Origin: Prado023 sp963706875
Lineage (GTDB): Bacteria > Actinomycetota > Actinomycetes > S36-B12 > CAIYMF01
NCBI GenBank assembly: GCA_963706875.1
Contig: CAVPNW010000004.1
Coordinates: forward strand, 1 to 64,000
Length of the DNA: 64,000 nt
Direction of reading: 5' to 3'
The position numbers and the translations under genes are program-made. The notes under the pieces were generated by a model. That model saw only the letters and a program-made list of their open reading frames with translations, did not search any database and was not told the origin of the DNA. Positions 27,705 through 36,019 of this stretch are shown here, piece after piece; position 1 is the stretch's first letter, and each line of letters begins with the position of its first letter.

Positions 27705-28385
27705 ATGACGTCGGAGCCCAGGCGGATTCTTGTGACCGGAGCTAGTCGCGGGTTCGGGAGGGCCTGCGTTGAGGTCTTCAGCGCGGCCGGCTGGGAGGCA
27801 ATCGGCGCCTCACGGGCAGCGCTCGACCCACCGGTATCGCAATGGGTGCGCTGGGATGTCACCAACGACGATGTGAGCCCGCTGCAGGAGGTACTCCGGG
27901 ACCGGCCGCTGAACCTGCTCATCAACAACGCAGGGGCCGGCACGCTGGGGACGCCGCTTGATGGCGTCTCGATCAAGACCCTGTTGGATGTGTGCGACGT
28001 GAACGTCGGCGGAGTCCTTCGGGCTACGCGTGCCGTGCTTCCGAATCTTCTGCGGGCGCACGCGCCGTTAGTGATCAATGTCAGCTCCCGCCTCGGCTCC
28101 ATCCACGATCAGGCTGCCGGACGCTACCGCGACTTCGACACCAGCTACGCCTACCGAATATCGAAGGCGGCTCAGAACATGGCCACCGCATGCCTAGCGA
28201 CCGAGCTCGGTCCTCGGATTCGCGTGTGGAGCATCCACCCCGGAAGCTTGGCCACCGGAATGGGCAGGACAGACGCGACCGGTGATCCGGTCCAGGCTGC
28301 GCGCAATCTCCTCGATGTTGCGACGTCCGACGAAAGCCGAAGCCCACGTTTCCTTGACCTGACTGACGGGGAGATCAACTGGTGA
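27705..28385 (+). CDS. Short-chain dehydrogenase/reductase
   Basis: 226 residues. The N-terminal cofactor site is TGASRGFG, the NNAG motif is in LLINNAGAG, and the catalytic Tyr/Lys are in SYAYRISK with Ser in INVSSRLGS. This is a classical cytoplasmic SDR; NADPH preference is likely from RG after TGAS. The substrate is unknown. Its 3' end abuts a truncated nucleoside phosphorylase fragment on the other strand, so the gene may sit at a rearrangement junction. Confidence 0.9.
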   Translation: MTSEPRRILVTGASRGFGRACVEVFSAAGWEAIGASRAALDPPVSQWVRWDVTNDDVSPLQEVLRDRPLNLLINNAGAGTLGTPLDGVSIKTLLDVCDVNVGGVLRATRAVLPNLLRAHAPLVINVSSRLGSIHDQAAGRYRDFDTSYAYRISKAAQNMATACLATELGPRIRVWSIHPGSLATGMGRTDATGDPVQAARNLLDVATSDESRSPRFLDLTDGEINW

Positions 28386-28420
28386 ACCTCGCAGTCGGCC
28401 GAGCGCACGATGAGGCGCTC

Positions 28421-28702
28421 TGCGCCGACCCCTGACCGGAGAACCGCCAGCCTCTGACCCTCGTGCTCCACTTCGAGAAGAGGATGGGGCCCGTCTTCCC
28501 ACCGGTTCTCGACCAGAACACGTGCACCCCTACGCTCGACGAGTCGATCAACGACATCCCCGAAGAACGTGATGACGCAGGCCTCGGGCACATCGCGCCG
28601 GGCAATGTGCTCCGACGGCTCAATGAACGCCCGCGGTGCGTCGTCGTGCTCACTCAACGGAATGTGGAAGTGCCTACCTCCGCCTTCCTCCATGTCGTCC
28701 AC
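28421..28702 (-). pseudogene. Nucleoside phosphorylase (PNP/UDP family) gene, 3'-truncated
   Basis: The frame encodes the family's N-terminal segment: FIEPSEHIARRDVPEACVI, FFGDVVDRLVE, ENRWEDGPHPLLEVEH and GQRLAVLRSGVGA. After GVGA, where the phosphate- and base-binding parts should begin, the sequence becomes unrelated and leads to the end of the SDR gene. About two thirds of the gene is missing. The GTG at 28702 or ATG at 28693 would be the original start. Confidence 0.65.
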
Positions 28703-28853
28703 TTGTTCCCCTCCAGACGCTCGTTGTCGCTCATTCTGATCGAAGGGTCTCCCACCACGCGAATGGCCAACTGGTCGCCGACGACCTCAGGAGCGAATGT
28801 CGCGTGGCGGGTGATCTTGCTCTATGTCGGATAGCCGCCCATAGTTGTCGGCC

Positions 28854-29462
28854 ATGGCCCTGGGTCCCGAGAAGTTCTATGACCAGGCCGTCGCTGCCGC
28901 CGACGACGAGTGCCGCCTCCCGTTGTCTCGGATGACGGGCTGGGACGTCAGCCCGTTCGAGCCTGACGGGCTGCGGGTCTCGCCGCTTCGCCCCCCAGTG
29001 CTGCCCGAGCCGGCACGTCAGGGTGAGGATCCTTCGGACTGCATCGCCTGCACACGTCGCGATGAGGGCATCTGGTTCGACTCCCGCTGGCGGCTTACCC
29101 AGATGCCGGGCGTGGGTGTCCCGCTGGTCCTGATGCTGCATCCGCGGGACCACTTTGACCTTGCCGACCTTCCGGATGAGATGGCAGCCGAGTTCGGCGT
29201 CTTGAGCACCCATGTCGCTCGCCACGTTCAGTCGCTGCCGAACATCGCCCGAGCTCACGTCTACCGCATCGGCGACGGCGGGGCGCACCTGCACGTGTGG
29301 TTCTTCGCCCGCCCGGAGGGCCAGACTCAGCTGCTCGGGTCGTGGCTGGTCGTCTGGGACGACCTGTTGCCGGAGTACCCAGCCGACATTGCCGAAGCCG
29401 ACGCGGCGATCGTGGCAGACGCGCTGGTCGCCTCCTACGGTGGCGCTCGCCAGGCTCACTGA
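28854..29462 (+). CDS. HIT-like nucleotide-binding protein
   Basis: 202 residues. DCIACTRRDEG near residue 65 has the Cys pair of HIT zinc sites, and GGAHLHVWFFARPEG near 148 corresponds to the HxHxx histidine-triad region, though the third His is replaced by Phe-Ala. Hydrolase activity is therefore uncertain. The first 60 residues form an extension. CATAGT lies 8 nt upstream of the ATG. Confidence 0.7.
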   Translation: MALGPEKFYDQAVAAADDECRLPLSRMTGWDVSPFEPDGLRVSPLRPPVLPEPARQGEDPSDCIACTRRDEGIWFDSRWRLTQMPGVGVPLVLMLHPRDHFDLADLPDEMAAEFGVLSTHVARHVQSLPNIARAHVYRIGDGGAHLHVWFFARPEGQTQLLGSWLVVWDDLLPEYPADIAEADAAIVADALVASYGGARQAH

Positions 29463-29500
29463 CGCGGCCCGGAGGATCCTGGATCCTCGATGTGGGCACA

Positions 29501-29890
29501 ATGAGCCGCATGGTGACCACCCCGTTCACGTTCGCCCAGCTACACCACGTCCAGCTCGCGATCCCGGCGGGTGGCGAGAACCAGTGCCGCGCGTTCTGGG
29601 GCGGCATTCTGGGCATGGTCGAGGTCGAGAAGCCGCCGGCCCTGGCTGCGCGCGGTGGATGTTGGTTCCGGGGCGGCGGAGTCGAAGTGCACCTCGGTGT
29701 GGAGCAGGAGTTCGCGGCAGCCCGCAAGGCGCATCCCGGCATCCTCGTGAGCCACCTGCGCGAGCTCGCACAGACGCTGGCAGCGGCCGGAGTCGAGGTG
29801 ACCTGGGATGGCGAGTTCCCGGGGCACGACCGGTTCTACGCAGCAGACCCGTTCGGCAACCGGCTGGAGTTCCTGGAACCGCAGAACTGA
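29501..29890 (+). CDS. VOC/glyoxalase-fold protein
   Basis: 129 residues, a single bleomycin-resistance/glyoxalase-type unit: LHHVQLAIPAGGE at the start (metal-ligand His), FWGGILGM, CWFRGGGVEVHLGVE in the middle and FYAADPFGNRLEFLEP at the end (DPFGNRLE is the usual C-terminal motif with a Glu ligand). Activity and substrate are unknown. A perfect GAGGATCC-N1-GGATCCTC palindrome lies just upstream at 29472-29488. Confidence 0.85.
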   Translation: MSRMVTTPFTFAQLHHVQLAIPAGGENQCRAFWGGILGMVEVEKPPALAARGGCWFRGGGVEVHLGVEQEFAAARKAHPGILVSHLRELAQTLAAAGVEVTWDGEFPGHDRFYAADPFGNRLEFLEPQN

Positions 29891-30066
29891 CGAAGTCTTC
29901 TGACCTCAGTGGCCAGGCCGTGGACCAATCCGGAACTCGTAGCCACTGAGGGAACACGGAGATGGCCGAGGTCCGGCCGTCGTTCCTGAACCCTGGCCAA
30001 CCTGCGGCACTTCGCCGCGAGCTGGGCGCCTGAGGGGTAGGCGTCACCGCGCCCCAGGGAACCTGA

Positions 30067-30336
30067 TCAGCCGGCCGTTCCCACGGTGACCATGATCAGT
30101 ACCACGGGGATCGTCGCTCCCGCTGCCAGCAGAACGCCTTGCTTGCGGCGATCACGCGGCAGCATCAGGAACGGCACCGCGAGCCCGATGAGCAGGAGCA
30201 GGACCATCGTGCTGGAAGCGAAGCTGCGGTCACCGATGAGCTGCCATCCGATCGCCTCGCTCATCACGACGGCGGCCAGGATGCCAACGGCCAGCGTGCC
30301 CCCGGCGCTTACCGCGCACGTGGGGGCAGGTATCAC
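30067..30336 (-). CDS. Small membrane protein (89 aa)
   Basis: Three hydrophobic segments (GTLAVGILAAVVM, MVLLLLIGLAVPFLML, VLLAAGATIPVVLIMVTV) are joined by short loops with an RDRRKQ cytoplasmic patch. GTG 30336 is my choice of start because the upstream part of the frame lacks natural composition. No ribosome site is evident, so the N terminus may be damaged. Confidence 0.45.
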   Translation of the reverse strand: MIPAPTCAVSAGGTLAVGILAAVVMSEAIGWQLIGDRSFASSTMVLLLLIGLAVPFLMLPRDRRKQGVLLAAGATIPVVLIMVTVGTAG

Positions 30337-30535
30337 AGGCGCCCACCGTGACCCGGCACCCAGTGTCGGGCGCTGCCGGACGTGGGCATCGGTAACTGGC
30401 TCTGGACAGCGCTGATCACCGCCTATGTCGCAGCCCGGCTGGGCGTCCGCGTTGTCACCAGGGACGGGGGCCAATGCGAGCCCGGGCCTACCGGCCGCCC
30501 AGCGGTGGGGCCCTACAACTGCAGGCCGTCACGCA

Positions 30536-30653
30536 GCGCCCGACGCTGTGCCCCTCGGGCGCTGCGTGAGGGACGGAACCTGGTCTTCGGCGAGGTTCGT
30601 CAGGAGTTCCACCACCTTGGGGGCGACCCGCTAGGCCTCTTCCTCTGCGCGCA
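30536..30653 (-). pseudogene. Duplicated 3' end of the gene at 20374, with its terminator hairpin
   Basis: About 118 bp are nearly identical to 20330-20447: the final codons (VELLTNLAED part), stop region and hairpin. Here the hairpin arms are longer (GCAGCGCCCGA / TCGGGCGCTGC). The rest of the gene is absent. The fragment lies directly downstream of the nuclease-like gene at 30666. Confidence 0.65.
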
Positions 30654-30665
30654 GCAACGCCGCAG

Positions 30666-31412
30666 TCAGCGCAACGGTCGCTTGGTCCGGCAGTCGATCT
30701 TGGTGTAGCGGCGACCCTTCTCGTCCTTTGAGGTTCCTCGGGGTCCGTAGGCACGGCAGCCGGTGTACTTGCGGCCGCTGGTGGCCTTGGCCGGCTTCTT
30801 GGTGGTCGTTGAGGTGGTGGCGCAAGCGGCTTCCGCGTACTTGTCCGCGTGGGCGAGGTCCAACGCGACATACGAGTTCTGCTTCGGGTGCCAGCCGTAG
30901 CCATCCCGGGAGTCGTAGCGGGCGTCGGCGAGACCGGCCGTGATCTGCGCACCACCCACGTCAACACTATTGCGGGACACGTAACGCAGGTAGCGCCCGT
31001 ATCGGTCCTGGTTGTCGCGACCGGCGACGCGGGTCAGCTTCACCCAGGAGCCGACTGGGGCCAGGCGCTTGGCGTTGCTCGTGGCGGCGCTGTATCCGCA
31101 CCTTCCGCGTTCGGGAGTGTCGATACCGATCAGACGCACCGTGCCACGCGACGTGCGGATCGTGTCGCCGTCGACGATCGAAGTGACTCGGGTCGTCGAG
31201 GTCGTCGTGCTCACCACAGGCGCAGCGGGAGCATCCTCGATGGGCTGCATGGTGTCGGAGGTTTCACCGGTGGGATCGGACGGCGTGGTCGTCGCCGCCG
31301 GTGCTGGTGTCGCATCGTCCGCAGCTGCCGGCAGCGCGGCGGCGGCCAGGGAAGAGACGACGATGGTTGCTGCGAGCGCGAGCGACAAGCTCACGTTCTT
31401 CAAAGTGCGCAT
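30666..31412 (-). CDS. Secreted thermonuclease-like (SNase) protein
   Basis: 248 residues. A signal peptide (MRTLKNVSLSLALAAT, cut near AAADD) and a Thr/Pro-rich linker (about 35-75) precede an SNase-type domain: VDGDTIRTSRGTVRLIGIDTPE and RYGRYLRYV keep the counterparts of the catalytic Arg, Glu and Arg of staphylococcal nuclease. The C-terminal basic tail (GRKYTGCRAYGPRGTSK) resembles excalibur-like ends. It probably degrades extracellular nucleic acid. A paralogue lies immediately upstream at 31571-32319. Confidence 0.85.
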   Translation of the reverse strand: MRTLKNVSLSLALAATIVVSSLAAAALPAAADDATPAPAATTTPSDPTGETSDTMQPIEDAPAAPVVSTTTSTTRVTSIVDGDTIRTSRGTVRLIGIDTPERGRCGYSAATSNAKRLAPVGSWVKLTRVAGRDNQDRYGRYLRYVSRNSVDVGGAQITAGLADARYDSRDGYGWHPKQNSYVALDLAHADKYAEAACATTSTTTKKPAKATSGRKYTGCRAYGPRGTSKDEKGRRYTKIDCRTKRPLR

Positions 31413-31570
31413 GTGGTGATTTCCCTCGTGAAGCGATCCCCCAATTCTGGTGGTGGATCCAGGTGGTTTAGACGGGTTTGGAGCCAGGGCCGTCAGCGTG
31501 CCTGCGCGGCGAGAGTGTCGTCCTTCACTCGATTCACCTCCAAGACGCGGGAGGGTGTTCGTGTGAGCCT

Positions 31571-32319
31571 TCAGATGTCGCAGCCGAGGCCGTCACCGTC
31601 GCGGTCGAGGGCGTGGTAGTCCGGTCCGGTGATCCTGATGGGCTTGTACTGGGTCGGGATGTCACCGCAGTCGAGGTCCGGGTTGGTGCCCGACACCGGC
31701 TGGTTGGCCCGCTCCTGGTACGAGTTGGCCACCGGCTGCGGTGCCGGATCCACGGGCACCACCACAGGCTCGGTCGGCCCGACAACTGGCTGCACGGGTG
31801 CCACGCCGGGCAGATCGGGGCCGGGACAGGCTCAGCACACTGGTAGTCGGCAGTTGTGGCGTCGAGGTTGCGGTATGTGGCTTGCCGGGGGTGCCATTGG
31901 TAGCCGTCCAGGCTGTCGTAGCGGGCCTTGGCCCCATTGCTGATCTGCATGGCGGAGATGTCGACCCTGGTGGACTTGCGCACCACGTAGCGCAGGTTCC
32001 GCCTGTACTTGTCCCGGTTGACCACCGAGCGGGGATTCCCCAAACGCACGGTTGACCCCGGGGGTGCCGCGCTAACGGCCAGTTCGCTGGCAGCGCCGGA
32101 CCCGCAGGCACCGACTTCGGGGGTATCGACGCCGATCACTCGGATGGTGCCCTTGGTGGTCACCACGGTGTCGCCATCGACCCAGCGGATGACCTTCGCC
32201 GTCTTCCACGTGGTCTTGGACGAGGCCGCCTCAGCGGAACCGGCCGTGGCACCGGCTCCGGCAAATAGCAGACCAGCGGCAACCGTGGTGGCGACCAACC
32301 CTGACAGGACCCTGTTCAT
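31571..32319 (-). pseudogene. Secreted SNase-excalibur protein gene with a -1 frameshift
   Basis: From ATG 32319 the frame gives a signal peptide and an SNase domain (VDGDTVVTTKGTIRVIGVDTPE; YGR is YRR here), up to CAEPVPAPICP at about 31815. A one-base loss in a CCCGG run there shifts the frame. The continuation APVQPVVGPTEPVVV with an excalibur calcium-binding end (DRDGDGLGCDI) is in the next frame down to 31571. The gene length is one base short of a multiple of three, as expected. This may be real decay or a sequence error; if it is an error the protein is about 249 aa and functional. Confidence 0.75.
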
Positions 32320-32603
32320 CAAGTTCTTTCTGTGGCAAATGCCACTCGGCGATCGTTCGATTGACAGCGTGGTTCGCCGATCCCCCATCGCATCGACAGG
32401 TTGTTACCCCTCCAGCAATCGGGTGACTCGGGACTTAGGTCCCCACCTCGATGTGCGCCACCACGCCGCGTCAAGGGGGGACCACGTGGGGACCAAGGTC
32501 TGTTGAAGCCTGGGAAGTCCTGCAAGCGGACTGAGAAGCTCGCCTTCTTCGCGGGGGCTCCCTCGATTCTGCGTGATGGTTTCGTGTGGCGCGTCCAGGT
32601 TGA

Positions 32604-32927
32604 CGGCCGGGTTACGGGAGGGGGAGCGCGGGCGACCTGGCCGACGAGTACGGCTATCCCTTCTTCACCGATCAGGCGTGCACTACGCCGCTCCCTGAGA
32701 CACCGGTCACCGATGAAGCTGCGTTCGAGGAGAACGGGATCTCCAATCTGGCTGTTGAGTACAAGGGCAAGTTCTTCGCGCCCGGAACGGTGATGAACAA
32801 GGACGTGTACTGGAAGCCGGGCCTCCCCGGCACGTGTCAGGCGTTCACCTACGAGGTGCGGGAGTTGGGGGCTGAGTTGCAGAAGCCCGCGGACTTCGTC
32901 GGCCCGATAGGCGTCGTCGCCCGCTGA
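32604..32927 (+). pseudogene. Start-less protein fragment of unknown function
   Basis: An open frame of 107 codons without a usable start reads like real protein (YGYPFFTDQACTTPLPE, NLAVEYKGKFFAPGTVMNKD, CQAFTYEVRELGAEL). A different frame just upstream (GKSCKRTEKLAFFAG, DGFVWRVQVDG, to about 32600) may hold the missing N-terminal part. That suggests a frameshifted small secreted or cell-wall-linked gene. No family is recognised. The 32320-32603 gap otherwise shows only a GGGGACC direct repeat. Confidence 0.4.
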
Positions 32928-33142
32928 CCGGGAGCCCGCCGCCCTCAGCTCAGTTGCCGCCCGAGGTGTCCGTAGCGAGGTGCCCCATATCCGCGAAACG
33001 CGCGATGTTGAGGCTCGATCTCGGCTGCACATGTGAGCCGGAGTTGGAGGTCCGACACGGCCCGCCCCGGGGACGTTCTGCCCTGCCGCGAGGCGCCGTC
33101 CGGGGCCTACCGTCGAGGTGAGGGCGACGGGAGAAGGCAGTC

Positions 33143-33883
33143 ATGACTGGTCATGCCGGTGCAGGGTCGGTGTCGACCTTGGTCGCGAAGCCGCGAGCCG
33201 TTGCAGGACGGGTGCTGCGACGTGCGGTGTGGGACTCTTTCGGGTTGCCCAGCGGGCCGCTCGGCTGGGCGACTTCCCGCACCCTTCTGTTGTCCGGGAT
33301 GGGACCGGTGGTCATGGCACGCGTAGCTGACGTGTGCGCGTTGTGTGCCGAGGACGAGTTGCTTGATGTGGCCTGCGGGACTGGCCCGTTCCTGATCTCA
33401 CAGGCTGGGAAGGTGCAGCGTCTGGTGGGCATCGACCTGTCCCCGTACCAGGTGGACCGCGCCCGATCGCGGCTGTCCGAGGAGATCGCGGCCGGAACTG
33501 CGGAGATCGTGCTGGGAGATGCTGCCAAGCTGCCGTGGCCGCAGGGGTCGTTCACGGTGGTGACGTGCATCGGGGCGTTCGACATGTTCCCGGACCCGCA
33601 GCGCGTGGTGGCCGAGATGTTCCGGGTGCTGCGCCCCGGCGGCAGGGCGGTGCTGAACATCGGCTGGCGGGTCGACCCAGGCACCCAGACGCATCGAGCG
33701 TGGGGCGAGTTCTGGGTCTGGGCCGAGGACGACGTGCGGCGCATGGTCGAAGGGGCCGGCTTCCGCGACGTGACCATCCAGCTCATCGCCTGGGCAGGGG
33801 ACGGTCCGGTGGACAGGTTGTTCACCAAGGCCGCGGGGCCGTTCGGCGGGGACATGCGACTGGCCCGCGGCATCAAGCCGTAA
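33143..33883 (+). CDS. Class I SAM-dependent methyltransferase (paralogue of 49688-50446)
   Basis: 246 residues. A 65-residue N-terminal helix region contains PSGPLGW. The Rossmann domain has motif I LLDVACGTG (family DxGxG form D-V-A-C-G-T-G), GIDLSPYQVDRA, GDAAKLPWPQGSF (motif IV region) and MFRVLRPGGRAVLNIG. The last part has PGTQTHRAW and EDDVRRMVEGAGF, shared with its paralogue. TACCGT and a GGAGAAGG site precede ATG 33143. The substrate is unknown; UbiE/Coq5-like small-molecule methylation is plausible. Confidence 0.88.
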   Translation: MTGHAGAGSVSTLVAKPRAVAGRVLRRAVWDSFGLPSGPLGWATSRTLLLSGMGPVVMARVADVCALCAEDELLDVACGTGPFLISQAGKVQRLVGIDLSPYQVDRARSRLSEEIAAGTAEIVLGDAAKLPWPQGSFTVVTCIGAFDMFPDPQRVVAEMFRVLRPGGRAVLNIGWRVDPGTQTHRAWGEFWVWAEDDVRRMVEGAGFRDVTIQLIAWAGDGPVDRLFTKAAGPFGGDMRLARGIKP

Positions 33884-34057
33884 CCACGGCCCCGCACCGA
33901 CATTGACCGCACTGACCAGGGTCACTTCGCCGCGAAACGTGCGCTGCGCCGGTGCTTGTTGATCGGGAAGTGGGGTGCACCGTTGGTTGCATGGCGCGCC
34001 CAATTAGGCTTTGATAGTTTGATCGTCGATTCTACGGAGCAGGCTAGGGGGCCGGTC

Positions 34058-34837
34058 TTGGCCAACTTGAACTCAGAAGGCGCGCCCTCCGCATCGAGGG
34101 GATCGACCTTTTCGTCGCGTTTTCGTGGCGTCGCTAAGTGGGTTGCGATGGGCGTCGGCGCGGCTATTCTCGCCGGCGCCGGACAACAAATCTATCAGTC
34201 GCTTCAAGAGAGAGTGTCGGATCCCGTAAGGTTTAACGTCCGCGTGGATCCATCCTATTTCAAAGACAAGCGGCCAAACTGGACACCATACTTCTATTAC
34301 CTGGCCACGAATGGGTCACAACTCACGACCCCACCAAAGGACTGCCGTGACCGTCGACCTTGGGCATGGGCTCAGAGCGGAGCGGACGCGGATGAGACGC
34401 GGTTGGCGGTAACGCTCACAGGTTCCCGTCCAAGTGAAGTGTCTCTAGAATCCATTTCGGTGGAGATCGTTTCCCGCAAGCCGTTGAACGGCGGAGTTGT
34501 GGCAGCCTGTCCAGTCGGGGGCGCGTCTGCTGATATACACGGAATCAATGTCGACTTGAATGCGGAGAAGGCAACCTTCGTCAAAGACGGTAAAGATATA
34601 CCGGCACGATTTACTCTCGCGAAAGGCGAAACCGAGACCTTTGATGTGTACGCTTTTCAGTTCGTCAAACCCCAAGTCGTGGAGTGGCGTCTAGTCTTGA
34701 ATATAGTGGACGGTAGCGACCGCCCGCCGCTGACTATTGACGACAACGGAAAGCCTTTTCGCACGGCTGGGGCTGCAGTTGCCAACACGCCGATGATGAT
34801 CTGGCGGGATGGAAAATGGACGCGGTACCGCCCATGA
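34058..34837 (+). CDS. Membrane-anchored protein of unknown function in a lower-GC segment
   Basis: 259 residues from TTG 34058, which has AGGGGG 6 nt upstream; the frame extends to 33956 without a good start. A single helix (VAKWVAMGVGAAILAGAG, residues about 25-45) is followed by an extracytoplasmic domain rich in beta-type sequence (FYYLATNGSQL, VSLESISVEIV, FDVYAFQFVKP). Codon use and base composition are clearly less GC-rich than in the flanks, which suggests transfer. I do not recognise the family. Confidence 0.6.
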   Translation: MANLNSEGAPSASRGSTFSSRFRGVAKWVAMGVGAAILAGAGQQIYQSLQERVSDPVRFNVRVDPSYFKDKRPNWTPYFYYLATNGSQLTTPPKDCRDRRPWAWAQSGADADETRLAVTLTGSRPSEVSLESISVEIVSRKPLNGGVVAACPVGGASADIHGINVDLNAEKATFVKDGKDIPARFTLAKGETETFDVYAFQFVKPQVVEWRLVLNIVDGSDRPPLTIDDNGKPFRTAGAAVANTPMMIWRDGKWTRYRP

Positions 34838-35068
34838 CGCGGAAGCCGGTTTGCTTGTCCATATTCCGCTCCAACTGCGCGAGCAACGACAGCTGATCCG
34901 AGCTGATGAAGGGCAGGGGATCACCCCTAACGCCGGTGACAACCGGCACGACGTCGCCTCATGAATGCTCCCCCTCACCTTCGCCAGGAAGACCAACGCA
35001 GCGTTCGCCACTGTGGAGCCAGTACCCCACAGTGCCTCACCCATCACCACAAACGCACTCAACTTCCG
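34828..35068 (-). pseudogene. Broken gene remnant in two frames
   Basis: Two leftward frames have natural protein composition and follow each other: KLSAFVVMGEALWGTGSTV (35065 to about 34972), then VVTGVRGDPLPFISSDQLSL and QLERNMDKQTGFRVMGG (from 34949). They could be one gene broken by a frameshift or deletion. No start or family can be given. Confidence 0.35.
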
Positions 35069-35145
35069 CGATCCGCGCGGGTTGACGACGTGCGACGCTC
35101 CGCCGCGAAGGACTGTCAAGAGCAGCTCAGCGCTACGCAACGTCG

Positions 35146-35922
35146 ATGCACATTGCCCGGTTCGCAGATGGTTCATGGACTGTCGGGGGGCCCGGGGTGC
35201 GCTCCTGCCTAGGCCTCGCGGTGGGCCCGGATGGGGCGATGTGGGCGATCAGCGCCGACGGGTTGATCCGCTACGACGGCAGCGACTGGGTCACCGCGGA
35301 CGCGTCGATCACGACCGGCCCGCTGGCCGTCGGGCCGGACGCCGTGGCGTGGGCCATGTCCGGTGACCGCCTGGTCCGCTTCGACCCCGATGGGACCCGC
35401 ACGGTGATCGGGCGCACACCGCTGGGCAGAGCCCCGAGGGGCGTGCTGCTCAGCTCCGGCCAGCCGGGCGTCGTCTGGGTGGGCACCAACGCCATGGAGA
35501 TGACGCCGCAGGCCGCCCGCTGGGATGGGCAGTGGACGAAGACCCCGGTGGATGCGTGGACCCTGCAGACCCTGGCCACAGCCGACGGGTCACTGTGGGC
35601 CGAGGCCAGCAACAACGAGACCGGGTGGCTGATCCGCTACTCCGACGGCCGGTGGTCGGAGGTCCCGGAGTCGCGGGGCCGCGGGATTGGTGGGTCGCTG
35701 GCATCCAGCCCGACTGGTGCGGTCTGCGTCAAGGGGGGCGACAGCCGGGGCGGTGACGCGCTGACCTGCTACGACGCCGACGGGCTGAGCGCCAGCGTGG
35801 CGCTGCCGGAGCTGTCCGCCGACGTGTCCATCGGATCCGACGGGGCGGCGTGGGTGCTCGGCGAGCAGGTCGCACGGCTCCCCGATCACGTGCTGCCCTG
35901 GCCGGTGGACCCCTCCGGCTGA
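35146..35922 (+). CDS. Beta-propeller-like protein, probably N-terminally truncated
   Basis: 258 residues made of repeated blades: LAVGPDGAMWAISADGLIRYDG, SGDRLVRFDPDG, ASNNETGWLIRYSDGRW, SIGSDGAAWVLGEQVARL. The spacing fits SMP-30/NHL or regulator-propeller repeats, usually secreted or periplasm-facing sensor parts. There is no signal peptide or lipobox, and the sequence starts in the middle of a blade next to a broken remnant, so the original N terminus is probably missing. Confidence 0.6.
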   Translation: MHIARFADGSWTVGGPGVRSCLGLAVGPDGAMWAISADGLIRYDGSDWVTADASITTGPLAVGPDAVAWAMSGDRLVRFDPDGTRTVIGRTPLGRAPRGVLLSSGQPGVVWVGTNAMEMTPQAARWDGQWTKTPVDAWTLQTLATADGSLWAEASNNETGWLIRYSDGRWSEVPESRGRGIGGSLASSPTGAVCVKGGDSRGGDALTCYDADGLSASVALPELSADVSIGSDGAAWVLGEQVARLPDHVLPWPVDPSG

Positions 35923-36019
35923 GGCACCCGTCTCCCATCCCGGCACGGGTCGGGTCCTCGGACCCTGGATCGCCCTGGGTCTCCACGCCCACGATGGTGG
36001 TGAGCGTTGAGGGGTCATC

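Noticed and set aside
29472..29488. Perfect GAGGATCC-N1-GGATCCTC palindrome
   Set aside because: It is too short a loop for a terminator and has no second copy. It may be chance or a local binding site; not enough to call.
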